Source: JANYJA01 sp038229055 (GTDB lineage: Bacteria; Acidobacteriota; Terriglobia; Bryobacterales; Bryobacteraceae). From it: 64,000 nt of DNA. The notes under the pieces were generated by a model. That model searched no databases. It had not been told where the DNA came from and worked only from the letters and a program-made list of their open reading frames with translations. The stretch lies in contig JBBROU010000006.1 in the NCBI GenBank assembly GCA_038229055.1, positions 1 through 64,000 on the forward strand, written 5' to 3'. Made by a program: the position numbers and the translations under genes. Below are positions 27,155 to 36,406 of this stretch, piece by piece; the stretch's first letter is position 1, and every line of letters starts with the position of its first letter.

Positions 27155-28591
27155 ATGAGATTCCAAAATAGTTTCTACACCCGCCGCGAGTTGTTGCAGC
27201 GCACCGGTATGGGTATGGGCGCGGTTGCCCTCGCCGGGCTGCTCGGCGACACCGGTGCGCTTCAGGCCAACGTCGTCGGCAGCGGCAGCGTCAATCCGCT
27301 GGCCCCGAAGGCTCCGCCGCTTCCCGCCAAAGCCAAACGCGTGCTGCACCTGTTCATGAATGGCGGCCCATCCCACGTCGATACATTCGATCCGAAGCCC
27401 TCCCTTACGAAATTCTCGGGTAAGCCGATTCCGATCACGCTCAAGACGGAACGCCGCACTGGCGCCGCGTTCGGATCTCCCTTCGAGTTCAAGAAGTACG
27501 GCCAGTGCGGTACCGAAGTCAGCGAGATCTTCTCGAAAGTCGCGGAACATGCCGACGAGTTCTGCGTGATTCGGTCGATGTGCAGCGACATCCCAAACCA
27601 CGAGCCATCGCTGATGATGATGAACTGTGGCGAGACGCGGCAAGTTCGCCCGAGCTTCGGGTCGTGGATCACCTACGGGCTCGGCTCGGAAAATCAAAAC
27701 CTGCCGGGATTCATCATTCTTTGTCCAGACGGCTTGCCTACGCAGGGGACCCAGAATTGGCGCTCGGCGTTCCTGCCGGGTTCGTATCAGGGAACGCAGA
27801 TCGATACGCGCCAGACGCAAATAGAAAAGCTCATTGAAAATATCAAGAACAACTATTCGACTAAGAATGCGCAGCGCCGCGATCTGGATCTGTTGTCTGA
27901 GTTGAACCGCGATCATCAAGAGCGGCGCCAGGAGGATTCGCTGCTCGAAGCGCGGGTTCAATCGTTCGAACTTGCGTTCCGCATGCAAATGGAAGCGGAC
28001 GAAGCATTCGACATCTCGAAGGAACCCGAGCACATCCACAAACTGTACGGCGAAGGATTGCAGGCGCGGCAGATGATGATCGCCCGGCGTTTGCTGGAAC
28101 GCGGCGTGCGGTTCGTGCAGGTGTGGCACGGCGCTGGACAGCCGTGGGACAGCCACGACGACATCAAGACCAATCACGGAAGACTGGCGCGCGAGTGCGA
28201 CCAGCCGATCGCCGCCTTGCTGCAGGATCTGAAACAGCGCGGCTTGCTCGAAGACACCCTGGTAATCTGGGGCGGCGAGTTTGGGCGTACGCCGACTGTC
28301 GAACTCCCCGACGTGGGCGCGAACGGCGGAATGTCGAACGGCCGCGACCACAACCCCTACGGCTTTTCGATGTGGGTAGCCGGAGGAGGGATGAAGAAGG
28401 GCGCCGTCTATGGCGCGACAGACGAGTTCGGTTTCGCCGCCGCTGAGAACAAGGTCCACGTGCATGACCTTCACGCGACGCTGCTACACCAACTCGGATT
28501 CGATCACGAGAAGTTTACTTATCGATACGCGGGCCGCGACTTCCGCTTAACCGATGTTGCCGGCCGCGTGGTGAAAGATTTACTGGCGTAG
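27155..28591 (+). CDS. DUF1501 protein, pair 3
   Basis: 478 residues with a twin-arginine-like start (YTRRELLQRTGMGMGAVALA). Conserved text is KRVLHLFMNGGPSHVDTFDP, SMCSDIPNHEPSLMM, RGVRFVQVWHGAGQPWDSHD, VIWGGEFGRTPTVEL and GRDHNPYGFSMWVAGGGMKK. It belongs to the same exported, probably metal-binding DUF1501 family as the paralogues at 17817, 19297 and 59868. AAGGA lies upstream of ATG 27155. Following the cytochrome by 24 bp, it forms the third complete pair within 16 kb. Confidence 0.87.
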   Translation: MRFQNSFYTRRELLQRTGMGMGAVALAGLLGDTGALQANVVGSGSVNPLAPKAPPLPAKAKRVLHLFMNGGPSHVDTFDPKPSLTKFSGKPIPITLKTERRTGAAFGSPFEFKKYGQCGTEVSEIFSKVAEHADEFCVIRSMCSDIPNHEPSLMMMNCGETRQVRPSFGSWITYGLGSENQNLPGFIILCPDGLPTQGTQNWRSAFLPGSYQGTQIDTRQTQIEKLIENIKNNYSTKNAQRRDLDLLSELNRDHQERRQEDSLLEARVQSFELAFRMQMEADEAFDISKEPEHIHKLYGEGLQARQMMIARRLLERGVRFVQVWHGAGQPWDSHDDIKTNHGRLARECDQPIAALLQDLKQRGLLEDTLVIWGGEFGRTPTVELPDVGANGGMSNGRDHNPYGFSMWVAGGGMKKGAVYGATDEFGFAAAENKVHVHDLHATLLHQLGFDHEKFTYRYAGRDFRLTDVAGRVVKDLLA

Positions 28592-28739
28592 CCAATTGCT
28601 TGTCTTTTCTTTGCGTTCGTTGCGCCTTTGCGTGCCCATTGTCCTCGCCTTAACGTGGTAATCCGGATGTACTTTGTCCTTGGAGACATTCGGTGTTCCT
28701 CCATTTTTGAGGTCGCTCCCCCTGTGCGCCGATCCATTG
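28592..28739. other. Convergent intergenic stretch with short degenerate repeats
   Basis: Between the DUF1501 stop and the convergent cupin stop. Around 28612-28642 the sequence repeats a CTTTGCGTT-like unit about three times (TTTGCGTTC, GTTGCGCC, TTTGCGTGCC), a kind of tail seen downstream of genes in many GC-rich genomes. I see no gene and no strong hairpin. Confidence 0.4.
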
Positions 28740-29102
28740 CTACTTCAAGTAAGCGATGTCGAACGGCTTGTTCGTGATGAACAGGACCGTGACATCCGCA
28801 TCCGCTGCGGCGCCGTGCTCCATTTCAGCTCCTTCGGGGAACCACACGAAACTGCCCGGGCCGAAGTTCCCTGCGTTCGTAACCAGCGTTCCTTCGAGCA
28901 CGTACATTCCGTGCGCGCAGTTGTGCGTGTGAAGCGGATTGATGATTCCGGCGGGGTATCGCACGATCCGCACCTCCATCCCCGTGTCGGGATCCTCAAC
29001 CAGGTTCTTTCGGAATAGCGAACGTCCGATTTTCTCGTTGGGGCGTTCTTCCCATGGAAGTGACGCGGTATCGATAGCTAGAAAGCCTTTGGGTTGCGGC
29101 AT
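28740..29102 (-). CDS. Small single-domain cupin
   Basis: 120 residues, no signal peptide. A single cupin barrel with metal ligands in GIINPLHTHNCAHGMYVLEG (HxH plus a later glutamate) and a second motif ending in EGAEMEHG. It resembles ChrR-type and general metal-binding cupins; substrates of this size class range from sugars to oxo-acids and cannot be read from the sequence. It begins 9 bp after the enolase-superfamily gene on the same strand, so both probably act in the same small-molecule pathway. Confidence 0.75.
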   Translation of the reverse strand: MPQPKGFLAIDTASLPWEERPNEKIGRSLFRKNLVEDPDTGMEVRIVRYPAGIINPLHTHNCAHGMYVLEGTLVTNAGNFGPGSFVWFPEGAEMEHGAAADADVTVLFITNKPFDIAYLK

Positions 29103-29111
29103 GAATCTTGA

Positions 29112-30251
29112 TTATGCACGACCCCTGCCCAGGCGCCGCCCGGTGTACTTCTCCACTGCATCCATGTTGATCGAGACACCCAATCCCGGCCCGCTAGGAA
29201 TTTGTAACATCCCATCGGCATCCAGTTTCCAGGGAGTCTCGACCAATTCGTCGATGAACGGCGAGCCCGTGAGGTACTCGACCAAATCCGTATTTCGGCA
29301 AGCCGACGCCAGATGCAGGTCCGCCGCAAGGCCCAGCGCGGTGTTCCATCCATGCGGGATAAACCGGACGCCGTTCTCCTCCGCCATCCACGCAATTCGG
29401 CGCTCATCGCTGATGCCGCCGACTTTGGTGACGTCCGGCTGCACGATGTCGAATGCCCGTTGTTCGAGCCACGGCTGGAATGACTGCCTTCGGGTCAAGA
29501 CCTCGCCGCCCGCAATGGGCAGCGGTGAATTGTTTCGCAGGAGTACGTAGTCGTGCAGGTTGTCGGGGGGCAGCGCCTCCTCGAACCAGTGGACGTTGTA
29601 ATCAGCCAGCATGTGAGCCGTCCGAAGTGCCCATTTGTACCCCTGGTTCCAGAACGCATCGCTCGCGCCTGCGTCGACCATCAGCGGCGATTCCGCGCCA
29701 ACCGTCTCGCGGGCTGCTTTCACGATGGCTTCGTCGAGCTCGAAGCTGTGTCGGCCAAAAGGCCCCCAGCCAATCTTGAAAGCGCGGAATCCCTGGGCGC
29801 GTACGCTGGCCAGATGCTCCTTCAAGGCGCCCGGCTCTTGCATCAAAAGCGACGCGTAAGGTCTGATGCGTTCACGATACCGGCCGCCGAGCAACCGCCC
29901 TACCGGCTGACGCGTGACTTGGCCGAGTATGTCCCACATCGCGATGTCGAGTGCGCTGATGGTGTGAGTGATCGAGCCGCCGCGGCCCATCCAAAATGTG
30001 TTCGCATGCAGCTTTTCACTGACCCGCTCCGGTTCCAGCGGATTTTCTCCGAGGAAGAGGGGTTCCAGTAAACGCAACGCGCCATGCGCCAGCAGATCGC
30101 TGGTGAACGCCGATCCCCAGCCCGTAATGCCCTCATCTGTGTAGACGGCAACAATTGTGTGGATACAGTCTTCCGGACGAATCTCATTCGACCAACCGCC
30201 TTGCGGCGTGCCGTGGCGCAAACCTGCCGATTGAACTTCAACGATCTTCAT
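29112..30251 (-). CDS. Enolase-superfamily enzyme, mandelate racemase/muconate lactonizing group
   Basis: 379 residues, cytoplasmic. The capping N-terminal domain is followed by a TIM barrel. Near residue 160 FKIGWG carries the lysine that usually acts as base, then three metal ligands occur in order: VDAGASD, WFEEALPPDN and AGGEVLTR. FDIVQPDVTKVGG and HGWNT complete the pattern of acid-sugar dehydratases of this group. The likely reaction is dehydration of a sugar acid, but racemases and lactonizing enzymes share these motifs. It is divergent from the PIG-L gene with a 32-bp gap. Confidence 0.85.
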   Translation of the reverse strand: MKIVEVQSAGLRHGTPQGGWSNEIRPEDCIHTIVAVYTDEGITGWGSAFTSDLLAHGALRLLEPLFLGENPLEPERVSEKLHANTFWMGRGGSITHTISALDIAMWDILGQVTRQPVGRLLGGRYRERIRPYASLLMQEPGALKEHLASVRAQGFRAFKIGWGPFGRHSFELDEAIVKAARETVGAESPLMVDAGASDAFWNQGYKWALRTAHMLADYNVHWFEEALPPDNLHDYVLLRNNSPLPIAGGEVLTRRQSFQPWLEQRAFDIVQPDVTKVGGISDERRIAWMAEENGVRFIPHGWNTALGLAADLHLASACRNTDLVEYLTGSPFIDELVETPWKLDADGMLQIPSGPGLGVSINMDAVEKYTGRRLGRGRA

Positions 30252-30283
30252 TTTTCCAGCCTTTCAAGAGTACAATCAGACCC

Positions 30284-31252
30284 ATGTTACGCCGTCATTT
30301 TTTCGGGAGCGTCATCTCCACTGCTGCTATGGCCCAGTTGATGCGCGCTCAACAAATGCCCTCAAAGTTGGTGGTGGAAGGCCCGGCAAACGGCCAGCCG
30401 CATCGGGGAAAAGTGCTTCTTGCCCTGCAAGCTCATGCCGACGATATTCCGTTAATGGCGGCGGGCACGGTGGCCAAACTGATTGAGGAGGGCTACACCG
30501 GTTACCTGGTGCGCGCAACCAATGACGATATGGGCGATGCGCCCGGGCTCGGCACGCCGGGAACTACCGCGGAGATCGCGCTGGGCAACGAGCGCGACAA
30601 CGCCGAGGTTGCACGGGTGCTGGGGTGCAAAGGCCATTTCGATCTGAACTATAGCAATCACCGCATGGCCGACGCTTCGTTGAACGAGCTGATCTGCCGG
30701 ATCATTTTTCTGATCCGGTTACTCAAGGTCGACACTGTTGTCTGCTGGGATCCGTGGGCGCGCGATGAAGAAAATCCCGACCATTATATGCTTGCGCGCG
30801 CGGTGGAAGCGGCGTGCTGGATGGCCGGGCGCGAACACGACTATCCCGAACAACTCGCGGCTGGGCTTTCGCCCAAGACGGTGCGGGACAAATACTACTT
30901 TGCGAGACGTCCGGAGATCACGCGAGTCGTGGACATCGGCAAACAGATCGATAAGAAAGTCGATGTCAATCGCGCGAACGTGGCGCAAGGTCCCGCCGGG
31001 CATCTCGGGTCCCGCTTGCGCACGGAACTGGCAAAGCGCAACCAGCGTCTGGCGCTGCTCGGCAATGACGACCTCACCGCCGACCGCAACTACATTAAGG
31101 AATTCGTGATGTCGGGCAGCCGCGAGCTGGGCAAGCAATACGGTGTCGAGTATGCCGAGGTGTTCCATTACATCCCGGCGGGCGCTTCGGGCGCGGACCG
31201 CGATCCGCGAGTTGAAAAGTATATTCAGGAGCACGTGCTGCCGCTCAAGTAG
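30284..31252 (+). CDS. PIG-L/LmbE family deacetylase, probably exported
   Basis: 322 residues from ATG 30284; a longer frame from 30155 would overlap the divergent gene and hide the leader. The start (LRRHFFGSVISTAAMAQLM) looks like a twin-arginine signal. The zinc motif of PIG-L deacetylases appears as QAHADDIPLMAAG, with alanine in place of the usual proline of AHPDD. NDDMGD and a DHYMLARAVEAA histidine follow. Family members remove acetyl groups from N-acetylglucosamine-containing conjugates. TACAAT at about 30271-30276 could be a -10 box giving a nearly leaderless message. The next gene, also deacetylase-like, starts 14 bp later. Confidence 0.8.
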   Translation: MLRRHFFGSVISTAAMAQLMRAQQMPSKLVVEGPANGQPHRGKVLLALQAHADDIPLMAAGTVAKLIEEGYTGYLVRATNDDMGDAPGLGTPGTTAEIALGNERDNAEVARVLGCKGHFDLNYSNHRMADASLNELICRIIFLIRLLKVDTVVCWDPWARDEENPDHYMLARAVEAACWMAGREHDYPEQLAAGLSPKTVRDKYYFARRPEITRVVDIGKQIDKKVDVNRANVAQGPAGHLGSRLRTELAKRNQRLALLGNDDLTADRNYIKEFVMSGSRELGKQYGVEYAEVFHYIPAGASGADRDPRVEKYIQEHVLPLK

Positions 31253-31266
31253 CGCGTAAAAACAAA

Positions 31267-32643
31267 ATGATCAGATGCATCGTTTTCCTTCTGCTCTCGG
31301 TGCGGTGGCTCTGCGCCGCGGGACCCGTATACTTTCTGCTGTGGTTCGACACCGAGGATTACATCGATCCCGCATCCGACGATGCAGCTTTGCGGATCGC
31401 TGAGGATCTTAGTTCGATGGGAATCCGAGCGACCTTCAAGATTGTGGGCGAAAAGGCGCGCGTATTGGAACAGCGTGGACGTACCGATGTGATTCGCGCT
31501 CTCTCACGCCATGCGATTGGGTATCACTCCAACTGGCACAGCATCCAACCGGCGCCCTCGGTCTATCTCCGCCGCCTCGGGTACTTAGAAGGCGCCGACG
31601 AGTTCCAGCGCCGCGAACAACCCGGAATCGCCGATCTACGGCGAATATTCGGTATCAATCCCATCTGCTACGGACAGCCGGGTTCATCATGGGGACCGCA
31701 ATCGAATCTTGCCTTACGGCGGATGAACGTTCCGGTTTACCTGGACGAAGGTTCACAGGTTGGGATCGGCGGTCAACCGTTCTGGTATGGCGGTCTCCTG
31801 TACATCTTCAATATGGCGCCGAATCTTTTCCGGCCATCGCTTGACGCAGAACCGGCAACGTATCAGAAATTCGATGAAATCGTCGCTCGCCTCTCCGCAT
31901 CGGACGGCGGAGTGATCAGCAGCTATTTTCATCCCACCGAGTTCGTGAACGCCGAGTTTTGGGATGCTGCGAATTTCTCCAGCGGCGCTCTTCCGCCGCG
32001 CAGCGAATGGAAACGGCCGCGCGCACGCACCGAGGCCGACGCGGAACGCTGCTTTCGAGTGCTCCACGATTACATGCGGCACGCGCGGTCACGCGGTGTC
32101 CAATTTGTCACCGCGCAGGATGTCTTGCAACTTTACGCCGGTCAAGGCCCACCGGCAATCGACCGTCGCCGGATCGCCGAACATCTTTCGCGGGAAATCA
32201 CCTTCCTGAACACCGCTTCGGGCGCTCTCTCGCCCGCCGATATCGTGTTGCAGTTACTCGCCATTCCGTCGCAGATCGTCGACGGCCCCGTTTCTCGCGG
32301 GACGACCACTCTCCGTTCCACAGTGATTCCCACTCATCTGTTTGATCGCGCGAAGCGCGACGCCGCCGATTTCATCAACACGCACCACCGTCTGCCATCC
32401 GAAGTGTTCGTGGGCGCCGATACGCTTTCGCTGCCGGATTTCGCAGCTACTCTAGCCGCTGCGGAACTGTCGCCCGGTTCCGTTCGCATCGTGAGGGGGA
32501 ATGTGACCTTCGAGAAGTACTTCGCGACCGATGCCAAGTCCGCGTTTCAGTGGCCCATCCATCCAGAAAACTTCGAAGCACCGGAACTGCTGGAGTTGGC
32601 AAAGCTGCAGGGCTGGACTCTGAAGCCCGCTCACCAGCGATAG
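31267..32643 (+). CDS. Exported polysaccharide-deacetylase-like protein
   Basis: 458 residues with a leader (CIVFLLLSVRWLCAAG). The first 280 residues resemble a polysaccharide deacetylase (NodB-like) barrel: LLWFDTEDYIDP provides the aspartates, GYHSNWHS the HxxxH-like ligands, and SSYFHPTEFVN a later histidine. The C-terminal 170 residues (from about 285) show no familiar domain but are conserved-looking, with SREITFLNTASGALSPADIV. It follows the PIG-L gene closely, so the pair may deacetylate one extracellular glycan or glycoconjugate. Confidence 0.65.
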   Translation: MIRCIVFLLLSVRWLCAAGPVYFLLWFDTEDYIDPASDDAALRIAEDLSSMGIRATFKIVGEKARVLEQRGRTDVIRALSRHAIGYHSNWHSIQPAPSVYLRRLGYLEGADEFQRREQPGIADLRRIFGINPICYGQPGSSWGPQSNLALRRMNVPVYLDEGSQVGIGGQPFWYGGLLYIFNMAPNLFRPSLDAEPATYQKFDEIVARLSASDGGVISSYFHPTEFVNAEFWDAANFSSGALPPRSEWKRPRARTEADAERCFRVLHDYMRHARSRGVQFVTAQDVLQLYAGQGPPAIDRRRIAEHLSREITFLNTASGALSPADIVLQLLAIPSQIVDGPVSRGTTTLRSTVIPTHLFDRAKRDAADFINTHHRLPSEVFVGADTLSLPDFAATLAAAELSPGSVRIVRGNVTFEKYFATDAKSAFQWPIHPENFEAPELLELAKLQGWTLKPAHQR

Positions 32644-32683
32644 ACGACGGCGCGGTGTAAATTAGTTCTTTGGAGGCTGGCGC

Positions 32684-33817
32684 ATGTGGCGGTTTCTTTC
32701 ATTTCTGTTTCTGATTTCCCTTACGGTTCAGGCTGACGACGTCCACCCCACGCTCGCGGTTGGCTCGCCGGCTCCAGACTTTTCGCTTCCAGGCGTCGAC
32801 GGTAAGACGCACACTTTGAGCGACTACTCGAAGACTCAGATACTCGCGATTGTATTCACCTGCAATCACTGCCCCACGGCGCAGCTTTACGAAAGTCGGA
32901 TCAAAAAGCTGGCCGACGACTATGCGAATAAAGGCGTCACCCTCGTAGCCATCGAGCCCAATAATCCCGAAGCCGTTCGTCTCGACGAACTCGGCTATAC
33001 CGATGTCAGCGACAGTCTGGATGAGATGAAAACTCGGGCCGAGTACCGGCATTTCAACTTCCCGTATCTCTATGATGGCGAGACGCAGTCCGTGACCCGA
33101 GCCTACGGCCCGAAGGCGACTCCCCACGTTTTCATCTTCGACAAAGAACGAACGTTGCGATACGAGGGCCGGATCGATAACAGCCAGCGCGAATCGCTCG
33201 TTAAGACCCAGGATGCGCGAAACGCTATCGACGCCATTCTGGCGGGCAGGGCGGTCCCGGTGTCGCATACCGGTGTTTTCGGCTGCTCGACCAAATGGAT
33301 GTCCAAGCAGGCGAGCCGCGCCGGCGAGATGAAGACCATCGAGGCTGAGCCTGTCCGCGTCGAGCCTGTAACCGCCGATGGACTGAAGACGTTGCGAGCG
33401 AATTCCGGCGACAAAGTGACGGTCGTCAACTTCTGGGCAACTTGGTGCGGTCCTTGTGTTCACGAGATGGCAGAGCTAGAGACGACATATCGGATGTATC
33501 GCGGGCGCGACTTCGATTTCGTCACCGTCGCGACGAATCTGCCCGACGAAAAGCCGGGCGTCATCAAGGCGCTTCAGAAGCAGCACGCTTCCAGCCGCAA
33601 TCTGCAGTTCGCCTCCACCGACACTTACGCCATGCAGTCGGCCTTCGATTCAAAGTGGGAAGCCGGCGTGCCGTTTACGATGGTGCTCGCGCCTGGAGGC
33701 AAAATCCTTTACCAAAAACTGGGCGAGGTCGATATCCTGGAATTGCGGCGAATGGTTCTGGCTAACCTGCCTGATCCCGACTACCTCGGCCACCGCGCAT
33801 ACTGGAAAAGCCGATAA
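32684..33817 (+). CDS. Exported tandem redoxin: peroxiredoxin-like domain plus thioredoxin domain
   Basis: 377 residues with signal peptide MWRFLSFLFLISLTVQADD. Residues 25-185 are an AhpC/TSA-like redoxin with the active site text FTCNHCPTAQLYE, as in DUF899-like and TlpA-like thiol enzymes. After a hinge, residues 230-370 form a TlpA/ResA-like thioredoxin with WATWCGPCVHEM. Such periplasmic proteins reduce cysteines, for example in apocytochromes before heme attachment. That would fit the c-type cytochrome gene starting 24 bp downstream, though the link is positional. GGAGG lies 8 bases before ATG 32684. Confidence 0.8.
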   Translation: MWRFLSFLFLISLTVQADDVHPTLAVGSPAPDFSLPGVDGKTHTLSDYSKTQILAIVFTCNHCPTAQLYESRIKKLADDYANKGVTLVAIEPNNPEAVRLDELGYTDVSDSLDEMKTRAEYRHFNFPYLYDGETQSVTRAYGPKATPHVFIFDKERTLRYEGRIDNSQRESLVKTQDARNAIDAILAGRAVPVSHTGVFGCSTKWMSKQASRAGEMKTIEAEPVRVEPVTADGLKTLRANSGDKVTVVNFWATWCGPCVHEMAELETTYRMYRGRDFDFVTVATNLPDEKPGVIKALQKQHASSRNLQFASTDTYAMQSAFDSKWEAGVPFTMVLAPGGKILYQKLGEVDILELRRMVLANLPDPDYLGHRAYWKSR

Positions 33818-33840
33818 CCTTGCCTTGATAGAATCTATGC

Positions 33841-34710
33841 GTGAGGAAACATTCGTATTTCAACGGCGCAATCGGTGTGGCTCTATTCGCGTCCTTATTT
33901 CTTTCCGTGCCTCCCGTTGGCGCGCAAGGGACTCCCGGCGGCTTCGTTCCTGGTCAGCATCGGGAGCCCGGTGATCCGGTCAAGATTGCGCGCGGCAAGG
34001 CGCTTTACGGGATCCATTGCGCCATCTGTCATGGGGCCGATCTCCGCGGCGGCGACATGGGCGGCCCCAACCTTCTACGCTCCCAAGTGGCGCTTAGCGA
34101 TCAGAATGGCGAGCTGATTCTTCCCATTATTCAAGGCAGCCGCAAGGACTCGGGAATGGCGGCGATCCCGATGAGCCCTGAGGACGGACTCATTGTTGCC
34201 GTCTATGTCCGTAGCGTTCTGGAAACCATCGGAGTGCAGGGGACGCCTCCGCCGAAAGGCGGCCCAGACCCGAACGTGCTCGTCGGGAACGCCAAGGAAG
34301 GCCAGGCATATTTCGCCGCCAAATGCAGCACCTGCCACTCGCTCACCGGTGATCTCCGCGGAATTGCCACGAGAATTCCGGATGCGAAAAATCTGCAGAC
34401 TTCGTGGGTGAGGGGCGAGGCGCCCAACAGGCACGACACCCTGGTGAGCGCCGATGCCCCGAATCCTCGTGCCCCCACGGTCACCATTGCTCTTGCCTCC
34501 GGCGAGCGCGTGGAGGGGCGTTTGCTCCACATCGACGACTTCCTCGTGACCACGAAGCTCCCCGATGGCGCCGTTCGATCGTTCCAGCGCAAAGGCGATG
34601 AGCCTAAGATAGACATTCACGATCCCATGAAGGTCCATCGCGACCTCTTGACCCAGTACACCGATCGGGCCATCCACGACGTAACCGCATTCCTCGCAAC
34701 CGTAAAATGA
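33841..34710 (+). CDS. Exported diheme cytochrome c
   Basis: 289 residues from GTG 33841 with a signal peptide ending VGAQG. Two heme sites are visible: CAICHGADLRGGDMGGPN near residue 60 and CSTCHSLTGDLRG near residue 163. The C-terminal 90 residues (VTIALASGERVEGRLLHIDD) look like a small beta barrel. Its TGA overlaps the ATG of the quinoprotein in ATGA, so it is very probably the electron acceptor of that dehydrogenase, as in quinohemoprotein alcohol oxidation systems. Confidence 0.85.
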   Translation: MRKHSYFNGAIGVALFASLFLSVPPVGAQGTPGGFVPGQHREPGDPVKIARGKALYGIHCAICHGADLRGGDMGGPNLLRSQVALSDQNGELILPIIQGSRKDSGMAAIPMSPEDGLIVAVYVRSVLETIGVQGTPPPKGGPDPNVLVGNAKEGQAYFAAKCSTCHSLTGDLRGIATRIPDAKNLQTSWVRGEAPNRHDTLVSADAPNPRAPTVTIALASGERVEGRLLHIDDFLVTTKLPDGAVRSFQRKGDEPKIDIHDPMKVHRDLLTQYTDRAIHDVTAFLATVK

Positions 34711-36392
34711 CTCTCACAAAACTATTACTCGTCGCACCCTTACTGCTGCTGCCGCGGATTGTAAGTGCCCAAGGTAAGGGCGTCAGTCCGGATGAACTGC
34801 TCAAGCCGCTGAAAGACCAATGGCCGAGTTACAACGGCGACTACTCCGGCAAGCGATATAGCGCGCTAGCGCTGGTCAACAAATCCAACGTCCAGCACCT
34901 CACGCTTTCATGGATGAGTCGCATCATCCCTGGCGATGCGCGCCCCGACGGCGGGGGCCGGGGACGCCGCGGAAATAACGCCCCACCCCTCATCATCGGC
35001 GGCGAAGGTCCCGGCGATCTTAGTGGTGGCGGCGGATACATCAAGGCTTCCGTGCTGCAAGTCGATGGAACTCTTTACTTCACAACGCCCGACAACGCCT
35101 GGGCCATGGATGCGCACGACGGCCGGGAACTCTGGCACTACTTCTGGAAGACCAAGGGCGGCACCCACATCGGCAATCGCGGGCTCGGGATGTGGAACAG
35201 CTATTTGTTCATGGAGACACCCGATAATTACATCGTTTCTTTGGACGCTAAAACCGGCAAGGAGCGCTGGCATAAGCCGATCGCCGACTTGGCGCAAGGA
35301 TATTTCTCAACCCCCGCTCCGATTGTCGTTGGTAATCACGTGCTCGTCGGGACCGGCAACGACATCGATTCGCCCGGCTTCCTCCAATCGTTCGACCCGC
35401 AAACTGGAGAACTCCAGTGGAAGCTCTATACCGTGCCCATGAACAAAGGCGATGCGGGACTCGACACCTGGGCAAGCCTGGATGCGGCGCGTCATGGCGG
35501 TGCTCAAACGTGGATCCCAGGCGCTTACGACCCGGAGACGCACCTTTACATTTTCGGAACCGGCAACCCCACCCCCGCCTTCACCACAGGAACGCGCGGT
35601 CCGGGTGACAACTTATTCACTTGCGCGCTCATCGCGGTGAACGTGGATACCGGCAAGATGGCCTGGTATTACCAAACCTCGCCGCACGACATGCACGATT
35701 ACGATTCGGCGCAGACACCAATTTTGGTCGACGCTCAGTTCAATGGCAAGATGCGGAAGTTGGCGTTGACCGCGGCGCGAAACGGTTACTATTTCACTCT
35801 CGATCGCGTCACCGGTGAGCACCTCGTCACCTCGAAATACGGGAAGTTCACGAACTGGTCCAACGGTCTGAACAAATTTGGCGGTCCGAAGCACGACCCC
35901 GGCAAGGACGCGACGGTGCCCGGTTCTCTGGTGTCACCGAACTCCGACGGCACCGTCAATTGGGAGCCGCCCGCGTACTCACCCGATACCGGACTCCTGT
36001 ATGTCCAGGAAAGCGATGAATATTCCATCTTCTATTTGACCGATCTCGACCCCCGTGGATCGATGGGCCTGGGCGGCAAGGAAGAAGCCGAAGTCGGATC
36101 TGTCGGCAGCTTTCTCACGGCTATCGATTACAAGACTGGCAAGGTCGTTTGGAGACACCCCTACTACACCGAAGGGATGGGCGGCGGCGGATTGCTGGCG
36201 ACTGCTGGCGGGCTGGTGTTTGCGGGCGACGGTGCCGGTAACCTGGTAGCACATGATGCGGCGACCGGGAACCCGCTCTGGCATACGCGCATTGGCAGAG
36301 TTACCAACCCGCCCCAGACTTACATGCTTGATGGTCATCAGTATTTAATTGCCGCCACTGGAGACCTGATCTGGTCGTTCATGTTGTACTAA
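34707..36392 (+). CDS. PQQ-dehydrogenase-like quinoprotein (first of two)
   Basis: 561 residues, exported (leader ends IVSAQ). An eight-bladed propeller of the methanol/alcohol dehydrogenase family: DQWPSYNGDYSGKRYSALAL opens the fold, and GTNWSNGL-like and HDMHDYDSAQTPIL stretches hold the catalytic-type aspartate. A glycine-rich insert lies near residues 85-110. There is no vicinal cysteine pair. I recall that Acidobacteriota carry a quinoprotein group named for the lack of PQQ synthesis in the host; this protein resembles it. Coupled to the cytochrome upstream, which probably takes its electrons. Confidence 0.82.
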   Translation: MTLTKLLLVAPLLLLPRIVSAQGKGVSPDELLKPLKDQWPSYNGDYSGKRYSALALVNKSNVQHLTLSWMSRIIPGDARPDGGGRGRRGNNAPPLIIGGEGPGDLSGGGGYIKASVLQVDGTLYFTTPDNAWAMDAHDGRELWHYFWKTKGGTHIGNRGLGMWNSYLFMETPDNYIVSLDAKTGKERWHKPIADLAQGYFSTPAPIVVGNHVLVGTGNDIDSPGFLQSFDPQTGELQWKLYTVPMNKGDAGLDTWASLDAARHGGAQTWIPGAYDPETHLYIFGTGNPTPAFTTGTRGPGDNLFTCALIAVNVDTGKMAWYYQTSPHDMHDYDSAQTPILVDAQFNGKMRKLALTAARNGYYFTLDRVTGEHLVTSKYGKFTNWSNGLNKFGGPKHDPGKDATVPGSLVSPNSDGTVNWEPPAYSPDTGLLYVQESDEYSIFYLTDLDPRGSMGLGGKEEAEVGSVGSFLTAIDYKTGKVVWRHPYYTEGMGGGGLLATAGGLVFAGDGAGNLVAHDAATGNPLWHTRIGRVTNPPQTYMLDGHQYLIAATGDLIWSFMLY

Positions 36393-36406
36393 TCACTCTC
36401 AGCACG

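Noticed and set aside
26993..28474. 493-codon minus-strand open frame across pair 3
   Set aside because: Antisense to DUF1501 with its conserved motifs on the plus strand; composition is arginine-rich and low in pattern, as in shadow frames.
28605..28650. Possible CRISPR or structured repeat after pair 3
   Set aside because: Only about three imperfect 8-10 bp units without spacers or constant spacing.
28740..31252. Biosynthetic gene cluster around the cupin, enolase-family and PIG-L genes
   Set aside because: No core synthase of any natural-product class is present; the genes fit small-molecule catabolism better.
33837..33841. ATG at 33837 as start of the cytochrome c gene
   Set aside because: It is out of frame with the signal peptide and both heme motifs; GTG at 33841 is in frame.
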